Positions 7,963 to 16,750 of a DNA stretch of 41,207 nucleotides are shown here, one piece after another; the stretch's first letter is position 1; each line of letters begins with the position of its first letter. The notes beneath the pieces are model-generated. The model saw nothing but the letters and a program-made list of their open reading frames with translations, did not search any database and was not told the DNA's origin. The position numbers and the translations under genes were made by a program. Source of the stretch: Actinopolymorpha alba DSM 45243 (GTDB lineage: Bacteria > Actinomycetota > Actinomycetes > Propionibacteriales > Actinopolymorphaceae); assembly GCF_000373925.1 (NCBI RefSeq), contig NZ_KB892793.1, forward strand, positions 1-41,207. The letters are read 5' to 3'.

Positions 7963-10071
7963 TCATGCGTCGGCTGATGGGGGCCGGGTGTGACGCCGAC
8001 GGTCGAGGATCCGCCAGCCGACGAGTAGGGCCAGTACGCCAACGACTATCAGCCCGATCCCCAGATCGCGGTTGGATCCCGCGATCTCCGAGAGCGCCGC
8101 CCAAGGGCTCGACGATTCCGGCGTCTTCGGCTTGATGGGCGCGGCTTCGGTGCCCGGATTCGGCTGGGACACGCTGGCGCCCTTCAGGTAAGCCCGACTG
8201 GTCGCCAGTTGTGGCCACTTTGCCTCGAACTCGGCTCTACTCACGTGTCGCTCGACGACCCTGCCGAAGTTGACGCCCCCGGACTTGGCGCGGTAGAACT
8301 CATCCTCGGTGCAGGTCGAAGGGCGCTTGAAACAGAACCCCGCCTTATCGTAATCCCTCACATAGCGCTCGAAGATGGCATTCGGAGACCACTGCCGTTT
8401 TGACGTCCAGCTGGAGATGTCACCGCTGTCGATGAGGTATTCCAACCCGGTCTCCTGAACCGCGGTCCGTTCGCGGACCCACTCGGCGGCGATCCGGCTG
8501 AGGTAGATCCGCCGCAAGGCAGCGAATTCCGCGCCTTCGTTGACCTCTCGAACGATCCGAGGAAGGACGAGCGAGTTAAATGTCGCGGAGACGTTTGCCT
8601 CGACGCCCTCCGCCTGACGCGCGCATCCCAGACGCCTGCGGTTCCCGGTATCGCCGATGTCCATCGGTTCTGCCTCCACCTTCAAGGGGGCATCGAGGAT
8701 GTAAAGCTCGTCCCCCTCGGTGTAGACCTTCGCCTCTCCAGGGGTTATCCATAGGCGCTGGCCTATGCATCCACGAACGTTGTAGCTCTGGAACCGCTTC
8801 CAGAACTCCCTTGCCAGCTTGGTATCCCGATAGAGCAGCTCTGCGTCGAGCTTCTTCAACCGCAGATCGGCCTCGAGGAGGATCTTTCCGACATCGGTAC
8901 GGCCGAGCTGCTTGTCGACGACCCTATCGGGCTCGTTGGGACTCAGGCTCACCCAGAATTTCGATGGATCAAGAGCCAGCCAAACGAAGAACGAGTCGGA
9001 AGCCTCACGCAGACTTTGCCGGCCGGCAGCAGCATCCTGTCCAGAGCTTCGTTGCGCGGTGAGCCCATAGGTGAACCCAGGTCGATCCCCTGGGTAAGCC
9101 GAGAGATACCGCAACTCGACGGTGCGGAAGTCGATACCGCCAGGGGCACCGATCGCGGTTCCGGCCACCGCTTGTCGGGGCGATTTTGAGCCGCGCGTCC
9201 CAGCCGTGCCGTCGCCATTCCCCGTCGAACCACCACCCTTTCGCTTTGAGCCCCCGGTCGATGGCGGGTCAAACAGTCCGTCGACGCTATGAGCCCGCCA
9301 TTCGTTCTGTTGCCGAATGAAGGCTTGGAGGCGAGGCGTCGCCTTCTTCTTCTCCTCCTCGGTTCCGTAAGGCACCAAGGACCTCATTCCCTTGGAGTAT
9401 CGAGCACATCGGGGTCCACCCGTGTAATCGCAAGGTTCTCGTTCGGAAGCGCCGCCGATCAGTCGCTCGGACGGGAGGTCAGGCCCTTTCTCCAGCTCCT
9501 TCTCGATCTGCGCAAGCGTGGCGCCCTGATGCAGCCGCTTGAACGTGTACTCGATTTCTCCGAGTCGCCGGAGAATGAGCTCCTCGGAATGGCCTACTAC
9601 CTCACCGCGGTATCGAGCGCTCCTGGCGACCACCTGCAGGGTCACATCGTCCGGCTTCATCCCGAGCTCTGTGAGCTCGGCGAAAAGTTCGCGATCCTCC
9701 CGCTTGATCTCGGCAGCCGTGCGCAGCTTGCGATAGATCGCCTCGTTCCACTTGCCCCGGTAGCGATCCAACCGGGAGTACAGTTCCTTGTCGAAGATCC
9801 TCAATTCCTTGGCCGTGTAGTCGGTGACCCTGAGCCACGCCACGGCATAGTTCACCTTGGCACGGTCCGGCGTGTCATAGCCGTCGAAGATGCGTCCCTC
9901 GAACAGGAACTGGTACATCGGATCGCCGTACGGAGGATCCGCCGCCTCGCCGAACGCGGCTGGAGCCGCGAACGACGTCGCATCTGTGGCGGCTTGAGAC
10001 GGACCAGCGAGGCCGACTAGCCCAACGAGCAGGGCCAAAAGACCGACGACACGTCTACGCATGCAGCTCAT
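7963..10071 (-). CDS. Large secreted, C-terminally anchored protein of unknown function
   Basis: The 702-residue protein has a signal peptide (MRRRVVGLLALLVGLVGLAG, cleavage near PSQA) and one C-terminal transmembrane helix (LGIGLIVVGVLALLVGWRIL) followed by RRRH, giving a type I surface topology. Residues about 50-210 are helical and charged, then comes a Gly/Ser-rich linker (about 235-275). A second folded part contains FWVSLSPNEPDRVVD and the segment QLGRTDVGKILLEADLRLKK. Cys are paired (CDYTGGPRC, CIGQ...LGC, CFKRPSTC). I do not recognise the family. Starts at 10071 or 10062 are possible, neither with a clear ribosome site. Continuing this frame upstream runs antisense through pgm and is not real. 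Confidence 0.75.
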   Translation of the reverse strand: MSCMRRRVVGLLALLVGLVGLAGPSQAATDATSFAAPAAFGEAADPPYGDPMYQFLFEGRIFDGYDTPDRAKVNYAVAWLRVTDYTAKELRIFDKELYSRLDRYRGKWNEAIYRKLRTAAEIKREDRELFAELTELGMKPDDVTLQVVARSARYRGEVVGHSEELILRRLGEIEYTFKRLHQGATLAQIEKELEKGPDLPSERLIGGASEREPCDYTGGPRCARYSKGMRSLVPYGTEEEKKKATPRLQAFIRQQNEWRAHSVDGLFDPPSTGGSKRKGGGSTGNGDGTAGTRGSKSPRQAVAGTAIGAPGGIDFRTVELRYLSAYPGDRPGFTYGLTAQRSSGQDAAAGRQSLREASDSFFVWLALDPSKFWVSLSPNEPDRVVDKQLGRTDVGKILLEADLRLKKLDAELLYRDTKLAREFWKRFQSYNVRGCIGQRLWITPGEAKVYTEGDELYILDAPLKVEAEPMDIGDTGNRRRLGCARQAEGVEANVSATFNSLVLPRIVREVNEGAEFAALRRIYLSRIAAEWVRERTAVQETGLEYLIDSGDISSWTSKRQWSPNAIFERYVRDYDKAGFCFKRPSTCTEDEFYRAKSGGVNFGRVVERHVSRAEFEAKWPQLATSRAYLKGASVSQPNPGTEAAPIKPKTPESSSPWAALSEIAGSNRDLGIGLIVVGVLALLVGWRILDRRRHTRPPSADA

Positions 10072-10134
10072 TCTGCGGTATTCCGCTACACACCGTCCAT
10101 AGTTGACAGATCCCACAAAAGGGACCCACCGAGG

Positions 10135-10237
10135 GCGCCCACCGCGAAGTTCGAACCGGTGAGGTGTTAGGGCGCAGCGGAGTGAGAAGCATCGCCGGGA
10201 CGGACAATCCAGTTTCAGTCGGCGGACCTGGCAGGCT
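10135..10237 (-). repeat. Decayed partial duplicate of the 5' end of the MFS gene
   Basis: 10135-10166 matches 6366-6397 (inside the MFS 5' coding region) with one mismatch. 10201-10237 matches 6588-6624 (just upstream of the MFS start) with two mismatches over 37 bases. The 190 bases between them in the MFS region are reduced to 34 here, so this is a copy with an internal deletion of about 156 bases. It lies between the surface-protein gene and pgm and no longer encodes anything. Confidence 0.75.
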
Positions 10238-10284
10238 GGTGCCCTGCGTACCCCGTCCCGCAGCCGATCCGAGAGGGCGACCAG

Positions 10285-11934
10285 ATGAGTCTTCACCCAC
10301 GTGCCGGCAAGCCCGCGGAGCCGGCTGACCTGGTGGACGTCCCGCACCTCGTCACCGCCTACTACGCCGAGCATCCGGATCCGGCGATCGCCGAACAGCA
10401 GGTGTCGTTTGGTACGTCGGGGCACCGCGGGTCGAGCCTCACTCTGTCGTTCAACGAGGACCACATCGTCGCGGTGAGCCAGGCGATCGTCGACTACCGC
10501 CAGGCGAACGGCATCGACGGCCCGTTGTTCCTCGCCCGGGACACGCACGCGCTCTCCGAGCCGGCCTGGGTGTCGGCGCTGGAGGTGTTCGCCGCGAACG
10601 CCGTCACTGTGCTCGTCGACAGCCGGGACGGCTACACCCCGACCCCCGCGCTCTCGCACGCGATCCTGAACCACAACCGCCGCCGCACCGCCAGCGTCGC
10701 CGACGGGGTCGTTGTCACGCCCTCGCACAATCCCCCGAGTGACGGCGGATTCAAGTACAACCCCCCGAACGGCGGACCCGCCGACACTGACGTGACCCGG
10801 TGGATCCAGGACCGCGCCAACGCGCTGCTTGCCGACGACCTGGACGGGGTACGCCGGATCCCGCTGGCCCGCGCCCGGACCGCCCAGACGACGGGACGCT
10901 ATGACTTCCTCGACGCGTACGTCGCCGACCTGCCGTCGGTACTCGACCTGGACGCCATCCGGCAGGCCGGCATCCGGATCGGGGCCGACCCGCTGGGCGG
11001 CGCGAGCGTGGACTACTGGGGCGAGATCGGCACGCGGTACGACCTGGACCTCACGGTCGTCAACCCGCTGGTCGATCCGACCTGGCGGTTCATGACGCTG
11101 GACTGGGACGGCAAGATCCGGATGGACTGCTCCTCCCCGCAGGCGATGGCGTCCCTCATCGACAAGCGGGCGGAATACCAGATCGCCACCGGCAACGACG
11201 CCGACTCCGACCGGCACGGCATCGTGACGCCGGACGCCGGGCTGATGAACCCCAACCACTACCTCGCCGTCGCGATCTCCTACCTCTACGGCAACCGGAC
11301 CGGCTGGCCGGCGGACGCCGCGATCGGCAAGACGCTCGTCAGCTCGTCGATGATCGATCTGGTCGCGCGCGATCTGGGCCGGCAGCTGGTGGAGGTGCCG
11401 GTGGGCTTCAAATGGTTCGTACCCGGACTGCTGGACGGGTCCGTCGCCTTCGGCGGTGAGGAGAGCGCCGGCGCGTCGTTCCTTCGCAAGGACGGCACTG
11501 TCTGGACGACCGACAAGGACGGCATCCTGCTGTGCCTGCTCGCGTCAGAGATCGAGGCGGTGACCGGGCGGTCGCCGAGTGAGTGGTACGCCGACCTCAC
11601 CGGCCGCTTCGGAAGTCCGGCGTACGCCCGGGTCGACGCCCCGGCCAGCAGGGACCAGAAGACCGCCCTCGCCCGGCTGGCACCGGAGCAGGTGGCCGCG
11701 ACCGAACTCGCGGGTGAGCCGATCTCCGCGAAGCTCACCGCCGCGCCCGGCAACGGCGCTCCGATCGGCGGACTGAAGGTGACCACGAAGAGCGCGTGGT
11801 TCGCGGCCCGGCCCTCCGGGACCGAGGACGTCTACAAGATCTACGCCGAATCGTTCAAGGGGCCCGAACACCTCGCCCAGGTTCAGGCCGAGGCGCGGGC
11901 GGTCGTGGACGCCGTGCTGAAGACCGTCTCGTAG
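10285..11934 (+). CDS. pgm: Alpha-D-glucose phosphate-specific phosphoglucomutase
   Basis: The 549-residue enzyme interconverts glucose-1-phosphate and glucose-6-phosphate in the cytoplasm, linking glycogen, trehalose and cell-wall sugar synthesis to glycolysis. The phosphoserine loop TPSHNPP (Ser about 147), the substrate-specific start [11 protein letters not shown], the metal loop [10 protein letters not shown] and the phosphate-binding [16 protein letters not shown] near the C-terminus are all intact, and the length is normal for the family. ATG 10285 follows GAGAGGG by 7 bases. It is a single-gene unit on the plus strand, flanked upstream by the MFS-derived relic and downstream by a hairpin. 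Confidence 0.95.
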   Translation: MSLHPRAGKPAEPADLVDVPHLVTAYYAEHPDPAIAEQQVSFGTSGHRGSSLTLSFNEDHIVAVSQAIVDYRQANGIDGPLFLARDTHALSEPAWVSALEVFAANAVTVLVDSRDGYTPTPALSHAILNHNRRRTASVADGVVVTPSHNPPSDGGFKYNPPNGGPADTDVTRWIQDRANALLADDLDGVRRIPLARARTAQTTGRYDFLDAYVADLPSVLDLDAIRQAGIRIGADPLGGASVDYWGEIGTRYDLDLTVVNPLVDPTWRFMTLDWDGKIRMDCSSPQAMASLIDKRAEYQIATGNDADSDRHGIVTPDAGLMNPNHYLAVAISYLYGNRTGWPADAAIGKTLVSSSMIDLVARDLGRQLVEVPVGFKWFVPGLLDGSVAFGGEESAGASFLRKDGTVWTTDKDGILLCLLASEIEAVTGRSPSEWYADLTGRFGSPAYARVDAPASRDQKTALARLAPEQVAATELAGEPISAKLTAAPGNGAPIGGLKVTTKSAWFAARPSGTEDVYKIYAESFKGPEHLAQVQAEARAVVDAVLKTVS

Positions 11935-11944
11935 CGGGGCATTT

Positions 11945-11992
11945 CTCAGTATTCGATACGGTCGGGTGTACCCGAGCGGCCCGAATACTGAG
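11945..11992 (+). terminator. Branched hairpin after pgm
   Basis: An 11-bp perfect outer stem (CTCAGTATTCG / CGAATACTGAG) encloses a second perfect hairpin (TCGGGT-GT-ACCCGA). It starts 11 bases after the pgm stop. There is no T-run, so it is a terminator or a structured intergenic element. The rest of the gap to 12130 shows nothing else. Confidence 0.45.
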
Positions 11993-12130
11993 GTAACCGG
12001 GGTCAGCAGTCACCAGCGCGTGCGAGCCATCCCGCCGCACAAGAAGCGCGCCTGAGCCGGCTGAGGGCGCCGGAAAGAGATTGCCCGGCCTGGGTGTTGT
12101 GATGGCGTCACCGCATCGGTGAGGCGACAC

Positions 12131-13219
12131 ATGGCAACGGCACAAAGAGCGGGTAGGTGCGACGTGCACGGCGAGTACAAGGTCCCTGGCGGCAAGCTGG
12201 TGGTGGTCGACCTCGAGGTCGACGACGCGGAGACGCTTCGCGAGGTACGGGTCAGCGGCGACTTCTTCCTCGAACCCGACGACGCCCTCGAACGCATGAA
12301 CGCCGCCCTGGCCGGCATGCCGGCCGCGTCCGACACACCGCGCCTCACTCAGGCCCTCGAAGCGGCGCTCGGCCCGGAGGTGGTGATGCTGGGGTTCTCC
12401 GCGCAGGCCGTCGCCATCGCGGCCCGGCGGGCACTCGCCCGCGCCACCGACTGGCTCGACCACGACTGGCACCTGATCCACGACGGCCCGCAGGAGCCGG
12501 CACTGCACATGGCCATCGACGAGGTGCTCGCTCGCGAGGTCGCCGACGGCCGGCGCCCGCCTACCCTGCGGATCTGGGAGTGGGCGGCTCCGTGCGTGGT
12601 GATCGGCAGCTTCCAGTCGCTACGCAACGAGGTGGACGCAGCGGGTGCCGAGCGGCATGGCATCACGGTCGTACGCCGGATCAGCGGCGGCGGCGCGATG
12701 TTCATCGAGCCCGGCAACACGATCACGTACTCGCTCTACGCGCCGACCTCGCTGATCCACGGCATGTCGTTCACGGAGTCGTACGCCTACCTAGACGACT
12801 GGGTGCTCGGCGCCCTGAACGAGGACCTCGGCATCAAGGCGTGGTACCAACCGCTCAACGACATCACCTCTGACGCCGGCAAGATCGGCGGCGCCGCCCA
12901 GAAGCGGCTGGCGACCGGTGCGGTCCTGCACCACGTGACCATGGCGTACGACATCGACGCCGACAAGATGGTCGAGGTGCTGCGGATCGGCCGGGAGAAG
13001 CTCTCCGACAAGGGCACACCGAGCGCCAAGAAGCGCGTGGACCCGTTGCGCCGTCAGACGGGACTGCCCCGGGAGGAGATCATCGAGCGGATGGTGGCGC
13101 ATTTCCGCAAGCGTTACGGCCTCGTCGACCACGCGCTCACCGCCGCCGAACGCGAGGACTCCGAGACCCTTGCCCGCGAGAAGTTCGCCACCCGCGAGTG
13201 GACCGCCCGGGTGCCCTGA
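12131..13219 (+). CDS. Lipoate-protein ligase A family protein with N-terminal accessory domain
   Basis: The catalytic domain (about residues 115-330) has the LplA/BirA-type motifs RIWEWAAPCVVIGSFQS, VVRRISGGGAMF and ITSDAGKIGGAAQKR, whose Arg, Gly and Lys residues bind the lipoyl-adenylate. Before it lies a small accessory domain (HGEYKVPGGKLVVVDLEV, about 12-100), like the LplB or C-terminal accessory domain of other ligases but at the front. The protein should attach lipoate (or octanoate) to E2 and GcvH domains. ATG 12131 has GTGAGG six bases upstream; GTG 12164, just before HGEYKV, is also possible. It stands alone on the plus strand, converging on the enoyl-CoA hydratase gene with a 7-base gap. 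Confidence 0.85.
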   Translation: MATAQRAGRCDVHGEYKVPGGKLVVVDLEVDDAETLREVRVSGDFFLEPDDALERMNAALAGMPAASDTPRLTQALEAALGPEVVMLGFSAQAVAIAARRALARATDWLDHDWHLIHDGPQEPALHMAIDEVLAREVADGRRPPTLRIWEWAAPCVVIGSFQSLRNEVDAAGAERHGITVVRRISGGGAMFIEPGNTITYSLYAPTSLIHGMSFTESYAYLDDWVLGALNEDLGIKAWYQPLNDITSDAGKIGGAAQKRLATGAVLHHVTMAYDIDADKMVEVLRIGREKLSDKGTPSAKKRVDPLRRQTGLPREEIIERMVAHFRKRYGLVDHALTAAEREDSETLAREKFATREWTARVP

Positions 13220-13226
13220 CGGTGCC

Positions 13227-14087
13227 TCAGCGGCCGGTCCACGTCGCGCGTTCCTTCGCGAGGAAGGCGCGTACCCCGGTCCGGAAGTCGGCGCTGTCGT
13301 AGACCCGCTGCAGGACGTCGGTGTCATCGGGACGGTCCCGGTCGCGTAACCGGCGGACGGATTCCTTCGCCGCCCACATCGTGAGGGGCGCATGGCCGAG
13401 GAGTCGCTCGACCAGCTCAGCCAGCCGGGTCGCGAGCTGTTCCTCGTCCTCGCAGACCTGGCTGACGAAGCCGGCCGTCAACGCCTCGTCGGCATCCATC
13501 AGCCGAGCGGTCAGCAGCAGGTCGAGGAACCTGCCCGGCCCGAGTAGATCGACGAGCAGCGCGCAGGTGCGGGTTGACAGGCAGTTGCCGACGGTCCGGG
13601 CGATCGGGACACCGAAGGTTGACGCGCGGGTGGCGATCCGCAGGTCGCAGGCCGCCGCCAGCGCCAGACCGGCGCCGAGGCAGTAGCCGGTCACGACCGC
13701 AACCGTTGGCACGCGTACGCCGGACAGCCGGTCCAGCAACCGGGTGACCCGGCGTTCGTACGCCACTCCCGCCTGCCCGTCGGCGAACGCCGCGAACTGC
13801 GCGATGTCGGTTCCCGCGACGAACGCCTCGCCGCCGGCGCCCGCAAGCACCATCACCCGGATGCCAGGCTCGCTGTCAGCTCGCTCGCAGGCCCCGGCCA
13901 GACCGTCGTACATCGCCCAGGTCATCGAGTTGCGCAGCGCAGGCCGGTTGAACGTCACCCGGAGGACGGACCCCTCCCGCTCCACAAGGAGCGGGAGGGG
14001 TTTCTCCGAGGTGCCGGCGTCTCCTGGCCCGCCAGCCCGCCCCGGCTCGAGCGTGTCCCTCGGCCGGCCCGCCTCCGCGTCGTCCAC
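13227..14087 (-). CDS. Enoyl-CoA hydratase/isomerase family protein
   Basis: The 286-residue crotonase-fold protein has VLRVTFNRPALRNSM, the first oxyanion-hole segment GGEAFVAGTDIAQF and the second GYCLGAGLALAAACDLRIA. A C-terminal HAPLTMWAAKESVRRL helix follows. Neither of the two catalytic Glu positions of true hydratases is obvious in the second segment (GVPIARTVGN), so hydratase activity is uncertain; it may be an isomerase, hydrolase or lyase on acyl-CoA. GTG 14087 is supported by GGGAGG just upstream and gives a 32-residue disordered extension before the usual family start. That extension is encoded by a strong hairpin (13971-14000). Confidence 0.85.
   Translation of the reverse strand: MDDAEAGRPRDTLEPGRAGGPGDAGTSEKPLPLLVEREGSVLRVTFNRPALRNSMTWAMYDGLAGACERADSEPGIRVMVLAGAGGEAFVAGTDIAQFAAFADGQAGVAYERRVTRLLDRLSGVRVPTVAVVTGYCLGAGLALAAACDLRIATRASTFGVPIARTVGNCLSTRTCALLVDLLGPGRFLDLLLTARLMDADEALTAGFVSQVCEDEEQLATRLAELVERLLGHAPLTMWAAKESVRRLRDRDRPDDTDVLQRVYDSADFRTGVRAFLAKERATWTGR
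13971..14000. other. Perfect 13-bp hairpin inside enoyl-CoA hydratase gene
   Basis: CCCCTCCCGCTCC and GGAGCGGGAGGGG pair perfectly around an ACAA loop, followed on the plus strand by TTTCT. It overlaps codons for about residues 29-39 of the minus-strand gene. The arrangement resembles an intrinsic terminator on the plus strand but has no gene to terminate. Confidence 0.6.
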
Positions 14088-14132
14088 CGTCGCCTACCTC
14101 CCGCCGAAACTTCAAATCAGGGTGGAACCTAA

Positions 14133-14178
14133 GTTGTCATAGGTTTCTCGGTCTCTTAGCCGAGAAACCTATGACAAC
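14133..14178. repeat. Perfect 19-bp inverted repeat, 8-base loop
   Basis: GTTGTCATAGGTTTCTCGG and CCGAGAAACCTATGACAAC are exact reverse complements separated by TCTCTTAG. It lies between two divergent genes, 46 bases before the enoyl-CoA hydratase start and 159 before the secreted-protein start. It could be a cruciform-forming operator or a palindromic repeat element. No second copy is in the window. Confidence 0.85.
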
Positions 14179-14336
14179 CCAGCAATACTTATCTGGATTC
14201 GGCTTTCCCGACGATGACGCGACCGCCCAACGAAACCGGGAAGGCAGACCAGCACGCCGCTATAGCGCAGCGTTAGCGTTTGTTTAGCAGGCGTTGCGAC
14301 CCTCGGTGCGTATCGAGAACACAACGAGGGGAAGCC

Positions 14337-14762
14337 ATGAAATCGCGTAAGCGGATCGCCGCCGCCATCACCAGCCTCGCACTGACCGCCGTCGGGATGG
14401 TCGCCACGGCCGGGCCTGCCGCAGCCGGCTACGAAAACAACTACGGCAAGGCCGGTACGCCCGACCCGGCCCTGGTCGGCGCCCGGGACTGTGTCGAGTC
14501 CTACCGCGCCAAGGTGTGCTTCCAGGAGTACGGCGACAAGCTCTGGGTCAAGGACATCAGGCGCGACGGCTACACGCCGTACATGTCCTGGAAGGTCGGT
14601 GACCGCTGGGGCGAGTGTTACAACAACTACGGCTACGGCAAGTGGGCGGTCTGCGACAAGAACTTCACCGAGAACATGGCGATCAAGTTCGCCGCATCGT
14701 CGTACAACTTCACGACCAAAAAGCAGGGCGCCGTCTCCGACACCAAGTCACTCCGGACCTGA
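14337..14762 (+). CDS. Small secreted protein of unknown function
   Basis: The 141-residue protein has a clear Sec signal peptide (MKSRKRIAAAITSLALTAVG, cleavage after AAAG near residue 31). The mature part holds four Cys (ARDCVESY, KVCFQEYG, GECYNNYG, WAVCDKNF), so two disulphides are likely, and many Tyr/Trp residues in a compact beta-rich pattern. ATG 14337 has GAGGGG 7 bases upstream and begins the signal peptide; the frame extends further up but without these features. I do not recognise the family. Similar small Cys-paired exported proteins are common in streptomycete-type secretomes, where some act as inhibitors or adhesion proteins. Confidence 0.8.
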   Translation: MKSRKRIAAAITSLALTAVGMVATAGPAAAGYENNYGKAGTPDPALVGARDCVESYRAKVCFQEYGDKLWVKDIRRDGYTPYMSWKVGDRWGECYNNYGYGKWAVCDKNFTENMAIKFAASSYNFTTKKQGAVSDTKSLRT

Positions 14763-14773
14763 GCGGCTCCGCC

Positions 14774-15919
14774 TCACCTGTCGTCAGGCCGACCGCGGCG
14801 GCCGGCGAACAGGTGGGCGTTCACGTCGCGCACCAACGGGGCGAGGTCGGGAAGCTCCACCACGTCGACGCCGGCGCCGGTGAGGACCTCGGCGCCGCGA
14901 CAGTCGACGAAGAGGTCCGGCTCCCGCCAGGCGAACACCACCCGCCGGATGCCCGCGTCGAGAATCAACTCCGCGCACGGCCGCGGCCGTGAGGCGCGAA
15001 CGCTGCACGGCTCGAGGCTGGAGTAGATCGTCGCGGTGGGCAGGCGCGGATCCCCGAGATCGACCTTGGCGAGCGCGGCTTCCTCCGCATGCACCCGCGG
15101 GTCGGACTCGCGAGAGTAGCCGCGCGCGATCTCCCGACCGTCCCGGTCGACAATGATCGCGCCCACGGCGTACGCGGTCTCCGAGCGCGGACACCGCCGG
15201 GACTCCTCGATCGCCTCGCCCAACCAGAACCGATCCGCGGCGGTGAGGGCGTATCGCAGCAGCACGACCTCCCCCAGCTGGCGCACCTCGACCAGCCGCA
15301 TCGGGCGTCCGGGATCGTGCGGGAACGGGCCGGTCCCGACCCAGCGTGGGGCCTGCTCGTCCCCCACCAGGAACGGCGCCACCACCAACTGGAGTTCGTC
15401 GACGAGATCGGCGCCAAGGAACGCCGTGTGAACCCGCCCGCCGCCTTCGACGAGTAGGCGGCGAACGCCCCGGGCAGCGAGGTCGGCCAGCACAGTCGGC
15501 AGGTCCACCACACTGCCCGCGTCGATCACGGTCGCGGCCTCACCGAGCCGCTCCCGCAACCCAGCCACCGCGCCGCTCGCGGCGTAGACGAGCTTGGGGG
15601 CGTCGCCGGCTGTGAAGAACGCCCGATCCGGGTCGAGATCGCCGGACGTGGTGAGGGTGACCTTCACCGGATTTTCGGGGAGCCCGGCCGCAACCCGGGC
15701 TTGACGGCGTACGTCCGACCGCACGAGCAGGCGCGGATTGTCGCGGCGGACAGTCTCCGCGCCGACGAGGATCGCATCACAGCCGGCGCGAACCTCGTCG
15801 ACGCGGTCGAGATCGGCCTCGTTGGACAGCACCAGCCGAGCAGCGCTGCTGTCGTCGAGAAACCCATCCAGGGAGACGGCGCAGCTGGCCACGACATAAG
15901 GACGCGGCAGCCGGCTCAT
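14774..15919 (-). CDS. RibD-like fusion: reductase domain first, deaminase domain second
   Basis: Residues about 1-220 are a RibD C-terminal/DHFR-type reductase (SLDGFLDDSS, ILVGAETVRRDNPRL, RRLLVEGGGRVHTAFL). Residues about 235-365 are a cytidine/deoxycytidylate deaminase-type domain with the zinc ligands HAEEAAL and EPCS...RPRPC. Classical RibD has the opposite order (deaminase then reductase). The expected chemistry is the deamination and reduction steps on the pyrimidine intermediate of riboflavin synthesis, or a related nucleotide modification. ATG 15919 has GAGGGG 5 bases upstream. It follows tpiA by 15 bases on the same strand, so it may be co-transcribed with the glycolytic genes. Confidence 0.85.
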   Translation of the reverse strand: MSRLPRPYVVASCAVSLDGFLDDSSAARLVLSNEADLDRVDEVRAGCDAILVGAETVRRDNPRLLVRSDVRRQARVAAGLPENPVKVTLTTSGDLDPDRAFFTAGDAPKLVYAASGAVAGLRERLGEAATVIDAGSVVDLPTVLADLAARGVRRLLVEGGGRVHTAFLGADLVDELQLVVAPFLVGDEQAPRWVGTGPFPHDPGRPMRLVEVRQLGEVVLLRYALTAADRFWLGEAIEESRRCPRSETAYAVGAIIVDRDGREIARGYSRESDPRVHAEEAALAKVDLGDPRLPTATIYSSLEPCSVRASRPRPCAELILDAGIRRVVFAWREPDLFVDCRGAEVLTGAGVDVVELPDLAPLVRDVNAHLFAGRRGRPDDR

Positions 15920-15934
15920 CGTGCCCCTCGTGCC

Positions 15935-16747
<813 letters not shown>

Positions 16748-16750
16748 TGT

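Noticed and set aside
10072-11259. The surface-protein frame stays open for about 400 more codons upstream, giving an apparent 1098-residue protein
   Set aside because: The upstream part is antisense to pgm, whose motifs are intact, and a signal peptide begins at 10062-10071.
14280-14336. Upstream in-frame start for the small secreted protein
   Set aside because: It would put 19 polar residues before a complete signal peptide; GAGGGG and ATG at 14337 fit better.
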